A stretch of DNA of 12,673 nucleotides from UCB3 sp964415605 (GCA_964415605.1 CAYQBA010000140.1:1-12673), one strand, 5' to 3'; counted from the first letter of the stretch, positions 1-7,373 are shown. The notes: generated by a model not told the origin, from the letters alone. Made by a program: numbers and translations.

Positions 1-319
1 CCCGCGCCCCGACGCGGTCGGCGGTGCGCAGGGTCGCGCACAGCGCCTCGGCCGCGCGCCGCCGCTCCGCCGCGTCCGCCGCGATGAGGGCCGCGCCGGA
101 TGCCGGAGGCGCGAGGCGCGGGCAGGGGTGGTGGACGGCGGCGATCCGCGTGCGCGCCGGGTCGACGCGCGCCACGGTCGCGGGCGCCAGGATGTGGCTC
201 AGCTCGAACGCCGTGAACCCCATCCGGGCGCCGAGGTCGAAGAACGGGCCGAGGTCGCGCTGGTCGTCCCAGCGCTGGAACCACATCGTCGACAGGGCGA
301 GCGGCGGCGGGGCGGCCAC
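1..319 (-). CDS. Sugar phosphate isomerase/epimerase-like protein (5' part only; cut by left edge)
   Basis: About 106 codons are open on the minus strand and run off the left edge. The N-terminus contains LALSTMWFQRWDD, then FFDLGARMGFTAFELSH and later AAVHHPCPR. This resembles the first beta strand and first two barrel units of the xylose-isomerase-like TIM barrel (sugar phosphate isomerase/epimerase, AP endonuclease 2 superfamily), in which a metal-bound sugar or related compound is isomerised. The substrate cannot be told. The frame is the same as uppP and opens right after the uppP stop (TAG at 331-329). The only start giving the complete first strand is GTG at 319-317; the next, ATG at 286-284, would remove it. 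There is no Shine-Dalgarno motif, so translation probably restarts after uppP terminates, nine bases upstream. The catalytic Glu/His/Asp residues lie outside the window. Family is likely; function is open. Confidence 0.62.
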   Translation of the reverse strand, partial: MAAPPPLALSTMWFQRWDDQRDLGPFFDLGARMGFTAFELSHILAPATVARVDPARTRIAAVHHPCPRLAPPASGAALIAADAAERRRAAEALCATLRTADRVGAR

Positions 320-328
320 GGCGGCGGG

Positions 329-1183
329 CTACCAGAACCAGAGCATGGCCAGCGCCCCGACGACCCAGCAGTACACGGCGAAGGCGTGGAGCGGCGCGCG
401 CCGCAGGTAGCCCAGCAGCCAGTCGATGGACACCCATCCGACGACGAACGACGCGGCGAACCCGGCGGCCAGCGCGCCGACCTCGCCGGGTGCCGCGGCC
501 CCCCCCGAGCGCTCGAAGGCTTCGACGATGCCGGCGCCAAGGATGGCGGGCGTGCCGAGCAGGAAGCTGAAGCGCGCGGCGGACTCGCGCGAGAGGCCGA
601 GCACCTGCCCCGCGACGATGGTCGCCCCTGAGCGCGAGATGCCCGGCAGGAGCGCGAGGGCCTGCGCCAGGCCGATGACGACCGACTGGAGCGGGCCGAC
701 GTCGGCCCCGCCGGTGGCCGCGGGGGCGGCCGCACCGAGGCGGCGCATCGCCTGCGCCCGGGCGATGGGCTCGGCGGCGACCAGCAGCAGGCCGTTTACG
801 ATGAGCTGGGCACCCGCCTCGCGCGCCACCGCCGAAAGGTCGCCGGAAAGGAGCTGCTCGTAGACCGCCCGGAAGGCGATGCCGGCCACGGCCACGGGAA
901 TCGATGCCACGCCGATGAGGATCAGCGCGCGCGCGTCGGGATCGGCCCACGGGTTGCCGGCCCGCAGCCCGCGCCACCCGCCGCCGATCAGCCGCGCCCA
1001 GTCGGCGCGGAAGTACGCCAGGACGGCAAGACCGGTGGCGATGTGCACGGCGACGTCGAACGACAGCGGCGCGTGCCAGCCGAGGGCGGCGGGCACGATG
1101 ACGAGGTGGGCGCTGCTGGAGATCGGGAGGAACTCGGTGGCGCCCTGGAGGGCGCCCAGGACCACGGCTTCGAGGAGCCCCAT
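329..1183 (-). CDS. uppP: Undecaprenyl-diphosphatase UppP (BacA family)
   Basis: The 284-residue integral membrane protein hydrolyses undecaprenyl diphosphate to the monophosphate, regenerating the lipid carrier for peptidoglycan and other envelope polymers; the family also gives bacitracin tolerance. Both signature regions are present: QGATEFLPISSSAH at residues 13-26 (Glu17, the serine run and His26), and PGISRSG at 180-186 with Arg184, followed by ESAARFSFLLGTPAILGAG. Several hydrophobic helices alternate with short loops, and the length is usual for the family. The first acidic position of the E-x3-E motif is Gln13 here, which I believe also occurs in homologues. The ATG start shares one base with the dgt stop (TGATG on the minus strand), so translation is probably coupled to dgt. 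The isomerase-like gene follows nine bases after its stop. Confidence 0.95.
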   Translation of the reverse strand: MGLLEAVVLGALQGATEFLPISSSAHLVIVPAALGWHAPLSFDVAVHIATGLAVLAYFRADWARLIGGGWRGLRAGNPWADPDARALILIGVASIPVAVAGIAFRAVYEQLLSGDLSAVAREAGAQLIVNGLLLVAAEPIARAQAMRRLGAAAPAATGGADVGPLQSVVIGLAQALALLPGISRSGATIVAGQVLGLSRESAARFSFLLGTPAILGAGIVEAFERSGGAAAPGEVGALAAGFAASFVVGWVSIDWLLGYLRRAPLHAFAVYCWVVGALAMLWFW

Positions 1184-2457
1184 CAGGCGCGCTCGAACGG
1201 GTCGTACAGCCGCCGGTACTCCTGCAGGGCGTAGCGGTCGGTCATGCCGGCGATGTAGTCGACGATCACGCGGTAGGCCTCGGGGGTGAGATTGCCGCCG
1301 GGCCGGATGTCCGGCTGGGCGGCGCGGATGGTGCTCAGGGTGGGTTCGGGCAGCTGGCGGCAGTCCTGCTCGAACGCCTCGAACAGCTGCTGCAGCACGC
1401 GCTCGGCCTTGTGGAACATGCGGACCACGCGGTAGTGGCGGTACAGGCGGGCGTACAGGAAGTCCTTGAGCTCGCGCTGCATCTGGCGCATGTCGTCGGA
1501 GATGGCCATGAGGTCGCCCGGAGCGCGGCGGACGTCGTCGGGGGTGCGCGGGTCGGCCTGGGCGATGCGGTCGGCGCTCGTGTAGACGAGGTCGGAGATG
1601 AGCAGGTCGATGACGCGGCGGATGGCCTTGTGGCGGCGCAGCTCGGGGTCGTCGTCGCCGACACCGTGGATGGCGCGCCGCCAGATCTCGAGGCGCTGGA
1701 GCTCGGGCATGTCCATCCGCAGCATACCGCTGCGCAGGCCGTCGTCGAGGTCGTGGGCGCTATAGGTCAGCTCGTCGGCGAAGTTGACGATCTGGGCCTC
1801 GAGCGAGGCGCGCCAGTCGGGGAGGTACGGCGCCATCCAATCGCTGTGGACGGCGTCGTACTCGGTGGCGTGCTTGACGATGCCCTCGCGCGACTCCCAG
1901 GTGAGGTTGAGGCCGCGGAAGTCGCTCCACCGCTGCTCGAGCTTCTCGACGATGCGCAGCGACTGCAGCGTGTGGTTGAACCCGCGGCCGGTGTTGGCGG
2001 GGTCCTTGGGGTCCAGGCCGAGGCGCCCGAGGACCAGCCGGTCGAGCGTGGCCTCGCCGCTGTGCCCGAACGGCGAGTGGCCGAGGTCGTGGGCCAGCGT
2101 GATGGTCTCGGCCAGGTCGGTGTTGACGCCGAGAGCGCGGGCGATGGTGCGGGCGATCTGCGCGGCCTCGAACGTGTGGGTCAGCCGGGTCCGGTAGTAG
2201 TCGCCCTCGTAGTTGACGAACACCTGGGTCTTGTACTGCAGGCGCCGGAAGGCGGTGGTGTGGATGATCCGGTCGCGGTCCTTCTGGAACTCGGTGCGAT
2301 AGGGGTGGCGGTCGCTGGGGTGCACGCGCCCACGGCTCGCGGACGCCCGCTCGGCGTACGGGGCGAGCCCGTGCTCCTCGGCGGCCTCGAGGGTGGCGCG
2401 GCTGCGGGGCGCGGCGGGCGGCTTGTAGGCGCCAGGGGCTGGGATGGCGTCGGTCAT
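1183..2457 (-). CDS. dgt: Deoxyguanosinetriphosphate triphosphohydrolase-like protein (HD domain dNTPase)
   Basis: The 424-residue cytoplasmic HD-superfamily enzyme is expected to split dGTP or other dNTPs into the deoxynucleoside and triphosphate, controlling dNTP pools. Metal ligands of the H...HD...D type are visible: His94 in RTRLTHTFE, His123-Asp124 in TLAHDLGHSPFGH, and Asp228 in VNFADELTYSAHDLDDGLR. The upstream FRRLQYKTQVF element at 70-80 is also typical of the dGTPase-like group. ATG at 2457 is chosen because GAGGA lies about seven bases upstream and the protein then starts MTDAIPAPG; an in-frame extension to 2514 adds only a Pro/Arg-rich stretch with no ribosome site. The gene heads a minus-strand operon with uppP and the isomerase-like gene. 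The N-terminal 40 residues are variable. Substrate preference cannot be read, as some relatives act on several dNTPs. Confidence 0.93.
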   Translation of the reverse strand: MTDAIPAPGAYKPPAAPRSRATLEAAEEHGLAPYAERASASRGRVHPSDRHPYRTEFQKDRDRIIHTTAFRRLQYKTQVFVNYEGDYYRTRLTHTFEAAQIARTIARALGVNTDLAETITLAHDLGHSPFGHSGEATLDRLVLGRLGLDPKDPANTGRGFNHTLQSLRIVEKLEQRWSDFRGLNLTWESREGIVKHATEYDAVHSDWMAPYLPDWRASLEAQIVNFADELTYSAHDLDDGLRSGMLRMDMPELQRLEIWRRAIHGVGDDDPELRRHKAIRRVIDLLISDLVYTSADRIAQADPRTPDDVRRAPGDLMAISDDMRQMQRELKDFLYARLYRHYRVVRMFHKAERVLQQLFEAFEQDCRQLPEPTLSTIRAAQPDIRPGGNLTPEAYRVIVDYIAGMTDRYALQEYRRLYDPFERA

Positions 2458-2522
2458 GGGGTTCCTCGCGCCGGGTGGGGATCGGATCGCCGCCGGTGGC
2501 CGGGGCGGTCGCACGCCGGCCG

Positions 2523-2528
2523 ATTATA
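2523..2528 (-). promoter_or_regulatory. -10 element (TATAAT) for the dgt-uppP operon
   Basis: Reading the minus strand, a perfect TATAAT hexamer occupies 2528-2523. It sits about 66 bases before the dgt start, which would give a leader of roughly 60 bases. No matching -35 hexamer is seen at the usual spacing. In such GC-rich DNA a perfect -10 in the correct intergenic spot and direction is suggestive, not proof. Confidence 0.45.
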
Positions 2529-2565
2529 GCGCGGGGGTGGCGCGCGGCGGGGGTGGACGCGAAAT

Positions 2566-2594
2566 TTGGCCGGTCCCGGCCGGCCCGATATCCT
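2566..2594 (+). promoter_or_regulatory. Candidate sigma-70-like promoter for glmS
   Basis: TTGGCC at 2566-2571 and TATCCT at 2589-2594 are separated by exactly 17 bases. Each hexamer matches the consensus at four of six positions. The predicted start near 2601 would leave a long leader before glmS. This is based on sequence pattern only. Confidence 0.33.
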
Positions 2595-2759
2595 GAGGTC
2601 CGGGCGCGGGCGGCGGCGGGCGGCCCATCCGACCGCCGGCGCGTGCTGCCACGGCGCCGGCCGCGCGCGATCGGGGAGAGCGCCCCGCCGGCGCGCGGCT
2701 GCCCGACCCGGGCGACCTGTGATCCGACCTCCACCATCATCCAGCGAGACACGGGCATC

Positions 2760-4550
2760 ATGTGTGGCATCTTCGGCATCGTATCGGAACGCGAGTCCGA
2801 TCTCGGCGACGTGCTCGTCGAGGCGGGCAAGCGGCTGGCCTATCGGGGCTACGACTCGGTGGGCTGCGCGGTGGTCGGCGCGGACGGGGCGATCGACCTG
2901 CGCAAGGACGTCGGCAAGATCGACGCGGTCAGCGAGGCGCTCGGCATGCGCCAGATGCGCGGCCTCCGGGGCATCACGCAGCTGCGCTGGGCGACGTTCG
3001 GCGCGCCGAGCCGGCCGAACGCGCAGCCGCACCTCGACTGCGACGGCGACCTGGTGGGGGCGCACAACGGGAACGTGGTCAACCACGTCGTCCTGCGCCG
3101 GCGGTTCGTCGACGCGGGCCACACGGTGCGCGGCGACAACGACGGCGAGAGCTGCGTGCACGCGGTGGAGGCGCACGTCGACGCTGGCGCGGACATGGTC
3201 GCGGCGATCCGCGGGGCCTACGCCGACCTCGACGGCGACTACGCGTTCGTGATCACGGGGCGCGCCGAAAATGCCCTGTACGCCATCAAGAAGGGCTCGG
3301 GGCTGGTGGCGGGCATCGGCGAGGGCTTCACGTGCGTGTCGTCGGACCTGCCGTCGCTCCTGCCGCTCACGCGCCACATCGTGCGGCTGCAGGACGGCGA
3401 GATCGTGGTCTTGCGGCCGGGCGGGCTCGAGGTGCGCCGGGTCGACACGGGGGCGCTGGTCGACCGCGAGGTCGAGGTGTACGCCGGTGCGATGGACGTG
3501 GCCGAGAAGGGCGGCTACGCGCACTTCATGCTCAAGGAGATCCACGAGCAGCCGAAGGTGGCGGCGGACCTCTTGCACCTCCTGCGCGACTCGGCGGACC
3601 TGCACCGCGTGGTCGACATCATGCGCGCCGCCGACCGGCTGTACTTCGTGGGCTGCGGGACGTCGTACCACGCGTGCCTTCTGGGGGCCTACTACTGGAA
3701 CCAGATCGCCGGGCGGCTGGCGATCCCGATGCTCCCCGGGCAGTTCATCGAGCAGGCGTCGGCCAGCCTCGACCCGCGCGCGGCGGTGCTGTTCGTCAGC
3801 CAGAGCGGCGAGACGAAGGACGTGCTCAGCGCGCTCAACGTGGCGCGCGACAAGGCGGTGCGGCTCCTGGGGATGTGCAACGTCATCGGCTCGACGCTGA
3901 TGCACGTCACCGAGGCCTACCTGCCGCTGGCGTGCGGCTACGAGATCAGCGTGCCGGCGACCAAGACGTTCATGAACCAGGCGCTGCTGTTTCACTACCT
4001 GGCGCGCGCGGTGGCGGGCAAGGACGTGGCGGCGCTGGACGCGGTGCCGGATCTCCTGGAGCGGGCCATCGCGGACACCGACGCGCCGGCCGAGGCGGTG
4101 GCGCGGCGGCTGGCGCGCTGGGACTCGCTGTACTACCTGGGCTACGGGCTGACCGAGGCGATCGCGCTCGAGGGGGCGCTGAAGCTCAAGGAGATCACCT
4201 ACGCGCACTGCGAGGGGATGTTCAGCTCGGAGTTCAAGCACGGGCCGCTGTCGGCGGTCCACGACGGCTTCCCGGTGGTGTTCTTCACGGCGCCGGGGGA
4301 CGAGGCGATGATGACCAACCATGTGCACGAGGTGACGTGCCGCGGCGGCCACGCGATCGCAGTGGCGGAGGACCACGAGGCGTTCCGCCAGAACGTCGAC
4401 AGCTACCTGGCGGTGCCGGGCTCGGATCGGATGTTGTTCCCGCTCCTGGCCACGGTGCCGGCGCAGCTGGTGGCCTATCACATGAGCCTGGCGCGCGGGC
4501 TGGACCCGGACTTCCCGCGCAACCTGAGCAAGACGCTGACGGTGGACTGA
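2760..4550 (+). CDS. glmS: Glutamine--fructose-6-phosphate aminotransferase (isomerizing), GlmS-like
   Basis: The 596-residue cytoplasmic enzyme makes glucosamine-6-phosphate from fructose-6-phosphate using glutamine nitrogen, the first step to UDP-GlcNAc for peptidoglycan. The start ATG is fixed by MCGIFGI: after Met removal, Cys2 is the catalytic nucleophile of the class II amidotransferase domain (about 2-230). RWAT at 76-79, AHNG with Asn103-Gly104, and Asp128 match the glutamine-binding elements. The first SIS domain has CGTSYHA (299-305) and SQSGET (347-352). The second has EGALKLKE (471-478), KHGP with His494, and the C-terminal NLSKTLTVD with Lys591, which corresponds to the lysine that lies in the sugar site. 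Oddities: the usual RWATHG is RWATFG (Phe80), and the segment around Asp128 reads GDNDGES instead of the common ETDTE. It may therefore be a variant subfamily or paralogue. No clear ribosome-binding site precedes it. Confidence 0.9.
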   Translation: MCGIFGIVSERESDLGDVLVEAGKRLAYRGYDSVGCAVVGADGAIDLRKDVGKIDAVSEALGMRQMRGLRGITQLRWATFGAPSRPNAQPHLDCDGDLVGAHNGNVVNHVVLRRRFVDAGHTVRGDNDGESCVHAVEAHVDAGADMVAAIRGAYADLDGDYAFVITGRAENALYAIKKGSGLVAGIGEGFTCVSSDLPSLLPLTRHIVRLQDGEIVVLRPGGLEVRRVDTGALVDREVEVYAGAMDVAEKGGYAHFMLKEIHEQPKVAADLLHLLRDSADLHRVVDIMRAADRLYFVGCGTSYHACLLGAYYWNQIAGRLAIPMLPGQFIEQASASLDPRAAVLFVSQSGETKDVLSALNVARDKAVRLLGMCNVIGSTLMHVTEAYLPLACGYEISVPATKTFMNQALLFHYLARAVAGKDVAALDAVPDLLERAIADTDAPAEAVARRLARWDSLYYLGYGLTEAIALEGALKLKEITYAHCEGMFSSEFKHGPLSAVHDGFPVVFFTAPGDEAMMTNHVHEVTCRGGHAIAVAEDHEAFRQNVDSYLAVPGSDRMLFPLLATVPAQLVAYHMSLARGLDPDFPRNLSKTLTVD

Positions 4551-4599
4551 GGGCGGATCGACGCACGCGGCGGGACTGGCCGTCGCGGCAGGGGCGCGG

Positions 4600-4619
4600 G
4601 CGCTCCGTCGGACGAGCGC
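4600..4619 (+). terminator. Possible hairpin downstream of glmS
   Basis: GCGCTC at 4600-4605 and GAGCGC at 4614-4619 form a six-base-pair stem around an eight-base loop, 50 bases after the glmS stop. No T-run follows. A nearby GGGG-TTG-CCCC (4620-4630) could form a second small hairpin. GC-rich DNA yields such stems by chance, so confidence is low. Confidence 0.25.
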
Positions 4620-4668
4620 GGGGTTGCCCCGACACGGTTTCGGAGACGCCGGCGGGAGGCGGCACGAC

Positions 4669-5187
4669 ATGGATCCATTGCGGCACTACGCGATCGATCG
4701 GCTGGCGGCCGGCGCGGACGCGATCGAGGCGCTGGCGCGCGGGGTGGCAGGCGACCAGGCGCGCTGGCGGCCGGCGCCGGACGCCTGGTCGCTGCTCGAG
4801 GTGGTGTGCCACCTCGGCGACGAGGAGGACGAGGACTTCCGGACGCGGACCGACTACCTGCTGCATCGGCCGGGCGAGCCGTTCCCGGCCATCGATCCGC
4901 AGGGCTGGGTGGCCGGGCGGGGCTACAACGACCGGGACCCGGCCGCGGCGCTGGCGCGGTTCCTGGCGGAGCGGCGTCAATCGCTGGATTGGCTGGCGGC
5001 GCTCGACGGGCCGGACTGGGAGTCGGGCACGGACCACCCGGTGGCGGGCCGGATCACGGCCGGCGGGATGCTGGCGGCGTGGGTGGCGCACGACATGCTC
5101 CACATCCGGCAGCTCAATGAGCTGCACTGGCAGCACATGGCCACGTGGGCGCCGCGGATGGCGCAGGACTACGCCGGGGGGTGGTGA
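4669..5187 (+). CDS. DinB-like (DinB/DUF664 superfamily) metalloprotein
   Basis: The 172-residue protein is predicted to fold as the four-helix bundle of the DinB superfamily, which includes metal-dependent thiol transferases (BstA/YfiT, mycothiol- or bacillithiol-linked) and many uncharacterised members. The three-histidine metal site is recognisable: His48 in LLEVVCHLGDEE, and His141 and His145 in WVAHDMLHIRQLNELHW. The N-terminal WRPAPDAWSLLEV segment is also characteristic. ATG at 4669 is chosen over an in-frame TTG at 4624 because GGGAGG at 4654-4659 lies nine bases upstream. The gene follows glmS by 118 bases and ends just before a strong hairpin, so it could be co-transcribed with glmS or stand alone. 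Family is clear; substrate or thiol partner is unknown. Confidence 0.85.
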   Translation: MDPLRHYAIDRLAAGADAIEALARGVAGDQARWRPAPDAWSLLEVVCHLGDEEDEDFRTRTDYLLHRPGEPFPAIDPQGWVAGRGYNDRDPAAALARFLAERRQSLDWLAALDGPDWESGTDHPVAGRITAGGMLAAWVAHDMLHIRQLNELHWQHMATWAPRMAQDYAGGW

Positions 5188-5190
5188 TGG

Positions 5191-5218
5191 GGCGGGGGCG
5201 GCGATGACCGCCCCCGCC
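5191..5218 (+). terminator. Perfect 11-bp hairpin terminator after the DinB-like gene
   Basis: GGCGGGGGCGG at 5191-5201 and its exact reverse complement at 5208-5218 enclose a six-base loop (CGATGA). The stem begins three bases after the DinB-like stop. The U-run of a classic intrinsic terminator is missing, as is common in GC-rich genomes. Position and stem strength make transcription termination the best reading. Confidence 0.65.
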
Positions 5219-5305
5219 ACACGAAAGTGGGCCGAGCAGCACGACGGCGGGGGGCTCGTCGAGGTGCTAGGTCGGGATCCGGCCGAGGATGCGGCGTTCG
5301 ATCAT

Positions 5306-5343
5306 CCCTGCAATTGTGGAGCGCCGCTCCCAGATTTGCAGGG
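5306..5343 (+). repeat. Nested inverted repeat / stem-loop in the leader of the next gene
   Basis: CCCTGCAA at 5306-5313 is exactly complementary to TTGCAGGG at 5336-5343. Inside lies a second perfect stem, GGAGC (5318-5322) with GCTCC (5326-5330), around the three-base loop GCC. Two further T-A pairs can form between the stems. Another weak inverted repeat, CCGGGTC (5409-5415) and GACCCCGG (5423-5430), lies closer to the next gene. The rest of 5219-5457 shows no credible gene. The element could be an RNA structure in the 5' leader, a protein-binding palindrome, or a dispersed repeat. Confidence 0.5.
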
Positions 5344-5457
5344 TTGTGGGTTCGGGCCGGGCCTTCGGGGCGCGACCCCCGGCGGTCGTGGCGCGTATGC
5401 GATGTCAGCCGGGTCGATCATGGACCCCGGCGTTGGTCGAAGCCCAAGGAGTGCCCC

Positions 5458-6078
5458 ATGTTGCGCCGTGTCGCCGTCGGCTGTCTCGGGATCGTCGCCG
5501 CGATCGCCTTGTGCATGGTCGCGACGGTCGCCAGCCTCTACGTGTCGTCGTCGCGCCTCATCCCGCCGCTGCCGGAGGCACCGGTGTCGGTGGAGGACGA
5601 CTGCCCCCGCGAGGCCGTGCTGGCGTACGTCAAGGACGGCCGGGCGGCGCGGATCGGGCGCATGCTGGCCCCGATGGAGGCGTTCTCCACGGGCGGGGCG
5701 GGCGATCGGCTAGCCCGGCTGCAGGCGATCGACATCGATGCCATGCGCGCCGAGCGCGATGCCGTGCTGGCGGAACCGGTGCCGGCTTGCCTCGAGGAGC
5801 TGCGGGCGGCCGAGGCGGACCTGGCCGACCTGGTGATCAACGCGATGGCGCATGTGCAGGCATCCACGCGTGACGGGATGGGGCTGCGCGGGCTGCATGG
5901 CACGCTCACCGGGATCACGGTGATGATCCGGGGCGTCGCGCCGCGCCTCGAACGGATGAGGACGGGCTGGGCGGCGCTCGGCGAGCGGCTGGGGATCGAC
6001 TTCGAGGCGCTGGAGGCGGAGAAGTCAGGGGCGGCCGGAGCGGGTGCGGGGGCAGACGGAGCTGGCGCCGGGCGATGA
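5458..6078 (+). CDS. Membrane-anchored protein of unknown function
   Basis: I do not recognise this 206-residue protein. The N-terminus has a short Arg-rich start and a hydrophobic helix at about residues 5-28 (VAVGCLGIVAAIALCMVATVASLYV), consistent with a signal anchor or signal peptide. It would place the rest outside the membrane. The exported part is mostly helical, rich in Ala, Arg and Glu, with only two cysteines (Cys49 and Cys111), which could form a disulfide. The last 15 or so residues are a Gly/Ala-rich low-complexity tail. ATG at 5458 is chosen because AAGGAG at 5446-5451 lies six bases upstream and the hydrophobic helix then starts the protein. It lies behind its own structured leader and converges on the alcohol dehydrogenase gene, 28 bases away, so it is probably a single-gene unit. 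No catalytic motif is visible. Confidence 0.75.
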   Translation: MLRRVAVGCLGIVAAIALCMVATVASLYVSSSRLIPPLPEAPVSVEDDCPREAVLAYVKDGRAARIGRMLAPMEAFSTGGAGDRLARLQAIDIDAMRAERDAVLAEPVPACLEELRAAEADLADLVINAMAHVQASTRDGMGLRGLHGTLTGITVMIRGVAPRLERMRTGWAALGERLGIDFEALEAEKSGAAGAGAGADGAGAGR

Positions 6079-6106
6079 CTCGAAATCGTGCGTCGTCTCG
6101 GCGGCG

Positions 6107-7273
6107 TCACATCGACAGCATCACCTTCACGCACCCGTCGCGCTTTTCGTCGAACAGGGCGTAGGCGGCCGGCCCGTCCGATAGCGGCACGCGGTGGGTG
6201 AAGAGGGCCGCGAGGTCGCCGCGGCGATCGCGGGCCAGGTCGACCAGCGTCGGCATGTACGCCCGCGCGGGACAGCGGCCGACGCGATACGTGAGGTTCT
6301 TGTCGTAGGCTTCGACGGGCGAAAACGCGAACGAGGCCGTGTGGTGCACCCCGACCACCGCGATCGTCCCGCCCGGGCGGACGATATCGTACGCCAGGCG
6401 CCCCGCCGACGGGCTGCCGACTGCCTCCAGGACCGCGTCGGCTCCTCGCCCGTCGGTGGCATCGCGAATGGCGGCGACGACCGCCGCGGCGTGGGCGCTT
6501 GGCTCGGGCGTCCCGATACGGGCTTGGGCGCCGGGCTCCAACGATCCACCGGCGCGGGGTGTGGCTGCCCGGCCATGATCGACTGGCCGCAACGGGATGG
6601 GCTCGGCGCCGAACCGGGCCGCCAGCGCCAGCCGCTCCGGGACGCTGTCGACCGCGAACAGCTGCTCCGCGCCGAACCATCGCGCGGCGAGGATGGCCAT
6701 CAGCCCGACCGGCCCGCAGCCCAGGACGACGTAGGTGCCGCGCGGCCCGACCTCAGCCATGCGGGCGCAGTGGTAGCCGGTGGCCATGACGTCGCCGAGG
6801 AGGAGGCCTTCGACGTCGCCCAGGTCGTCGGGGATGGGGACGAGGGTCGAGGCGGCCAGCGGCACGCGCACCAGCTCGGCCTGGCCGCCGTGCAGCCCGC
6901 GGCCTTGCTCGACCCAGCCGAAGAGCTGGCCCGACGTGCACCGCGCGGTGAGGCCGGCCGCGCAGTAGAAGCATGTCCCGCAGCTTGTGGTGAACGGGCT
7001 CATGACGCGGTCGCCCACGCGCGGGCCGGGGGTGTCTCCGCGGACCGCGCCCGCGACGCCCGGGCCGACGTCGACCACGCGCCCCACGAACTCGTGCCCC
7101 ATCACGGTGCCCGCGTCGAGGCCGACCTCGCGGCCGTGGTAGACGTGCAGGTCGGAGCCGCAGATCGCCGCCGCCGACACCGCGACGATGGCGTCGGTGG
7201 GAGCGAGCAGCGCGGGGTCGTCGACGGTGCCGTGGCGGATGGCGTGGATGCCGTCGTAGGTAAGTGCGTGCAT
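6107..7273 (-). CDS. Zinc-dependent alcohol dehydrogenase (medium-chain dehydrogenase/reductase)
   Basis: The 388-residue cytoplasmic NAD(P)-dependent oxidoreductase belongs to the zinc MDR family. Catalytic zinc ligands are Cys38 (AAAICGSDLH), His60-Glu61 (VMGHEFVG) and probably Asp162. Four structural-zinc cysteines are at 98, 101, 104 and 112. The Rossmann motif is VLGCGPVG at 183-190, followed by the acidic end of the second strand in FAVDS. The C-terminal NLTYRVGRCPARAYM and FTHRVPLSDGPAAYALF resemble formaldehyde-dehydrogenase-like members. The start is ATG at 7273 with AAGGA upstream. An unusual Pro/Gly/Ala-rich insert at about residues 230-262 sits in the cofactor domain where relatives have a short turn; it does not break the frame. 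Substrate cannot be assigned. The gene is transcribed alone, away from the accessory region to its right. Confidence 0.9.
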   Translation of the reverse strand: MHALTYDGIHAIRHGTVDDPALLAPTDAIVAVSAAAICGSDLHVYHGREVGLDAGTVMGHEFVGRVVDVGPGVAGAVRGDTPGPRVGDRVMSPFTTSCGTCFYCAAGLTARCTSGQLFGWVEQGRGLHGGQAELVRVPLAASTLVPIPDDLGDVEGLLLGDVMATGYHCARMAEVGPRGTYVVLGCGPVGLMAILAARWFGAEQLFAVDSVPERLALAARFGAEPIPLRPVDHGRAATPRAGGSLEPGAQARIGTPEPSAHAAAVVAAIRDATDGRGADAVLEAVGSPSAGRLAYDIVRPGGTIAVVGVHHTASFAFSPVEAYDKNLTYRVGRCPARAYMPTLVDLARDRRGDLAALFTHRVPLSDGPAAYALFDEKRDGCVKVMLSM

Positions 7274-7345
7274 GGGCGGTGTCCTTGGGTCCGGCGGTCT
7301 GGAAGGGTGGCGGTGGGTGATGGTGAGCAGTGATGTAACGGTGGA

Positions 7346-7373
7346 TTGACTTGCGGGTTCTCTCAGGTCAAAT
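7346..7373 (+). promoter_or_regulatory. Weak sigma-70-like promoter, rightward
   Basis: TTGACT at 7346-7351 (five of six consensus bases) and TCAAAT at 7368-7373 (four of six) are spaced by 16 bases. It points toward the transposase-like gene, whose start is about 240 bases further on. It could equally serve an unseen transcript. Confidence 0.28.

Larger units (their letters stand above)
2458..2759. other. Divergent intergenic region between dgt and glmS
   Basis: No credible small gene is seen in this 302-base spacer. It holds a candidate promoter for each flanking operon and short A/T-rich islands (ATTATA, GAAATTT, GATATC) that stand out in very GC-rich DNA. The glmS leader, from the predicted start site near 2601, would be about 160 bases long. 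I could not recognise the conserved core of the glmS ribozyme. No strong Shine-Dalgarno is visible directly before the glmS ATG; GCGAGAC lies about 18 bases away. Confidence 0.6.

Noticed and set aside
2458..2514. N-terminal extension of dgt to 2514
   Set aside because: It adds only a Pro/Arg-rich segment with no ribosome site, whereas ATG at 2457 has GAGGA at the right distance.
2600..2759. glmS ribozyme or riboswitch in the glmS leader
   Set aside because: The leader is long enough, but I could not recognise the conserved core or a consistent fold by eye. A covariance-model search would settle it.
2454..4670. A 738-codon minus-strand open frame opposite glmS
   Set aside because: It is Arg/His/Val-rich with no family signature and lies exactly opposite a clear glmS; antisense frames stay open by chance at this GC content.
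5227..5457. Upstream in-frame extension of the membrane-anchored protein
   Set aside because: The extension is Arg/Gly-rich, would bury the membrane helix inside the protein, and crosses the stem-loop; ATG 5458 has a strong ribosome site.
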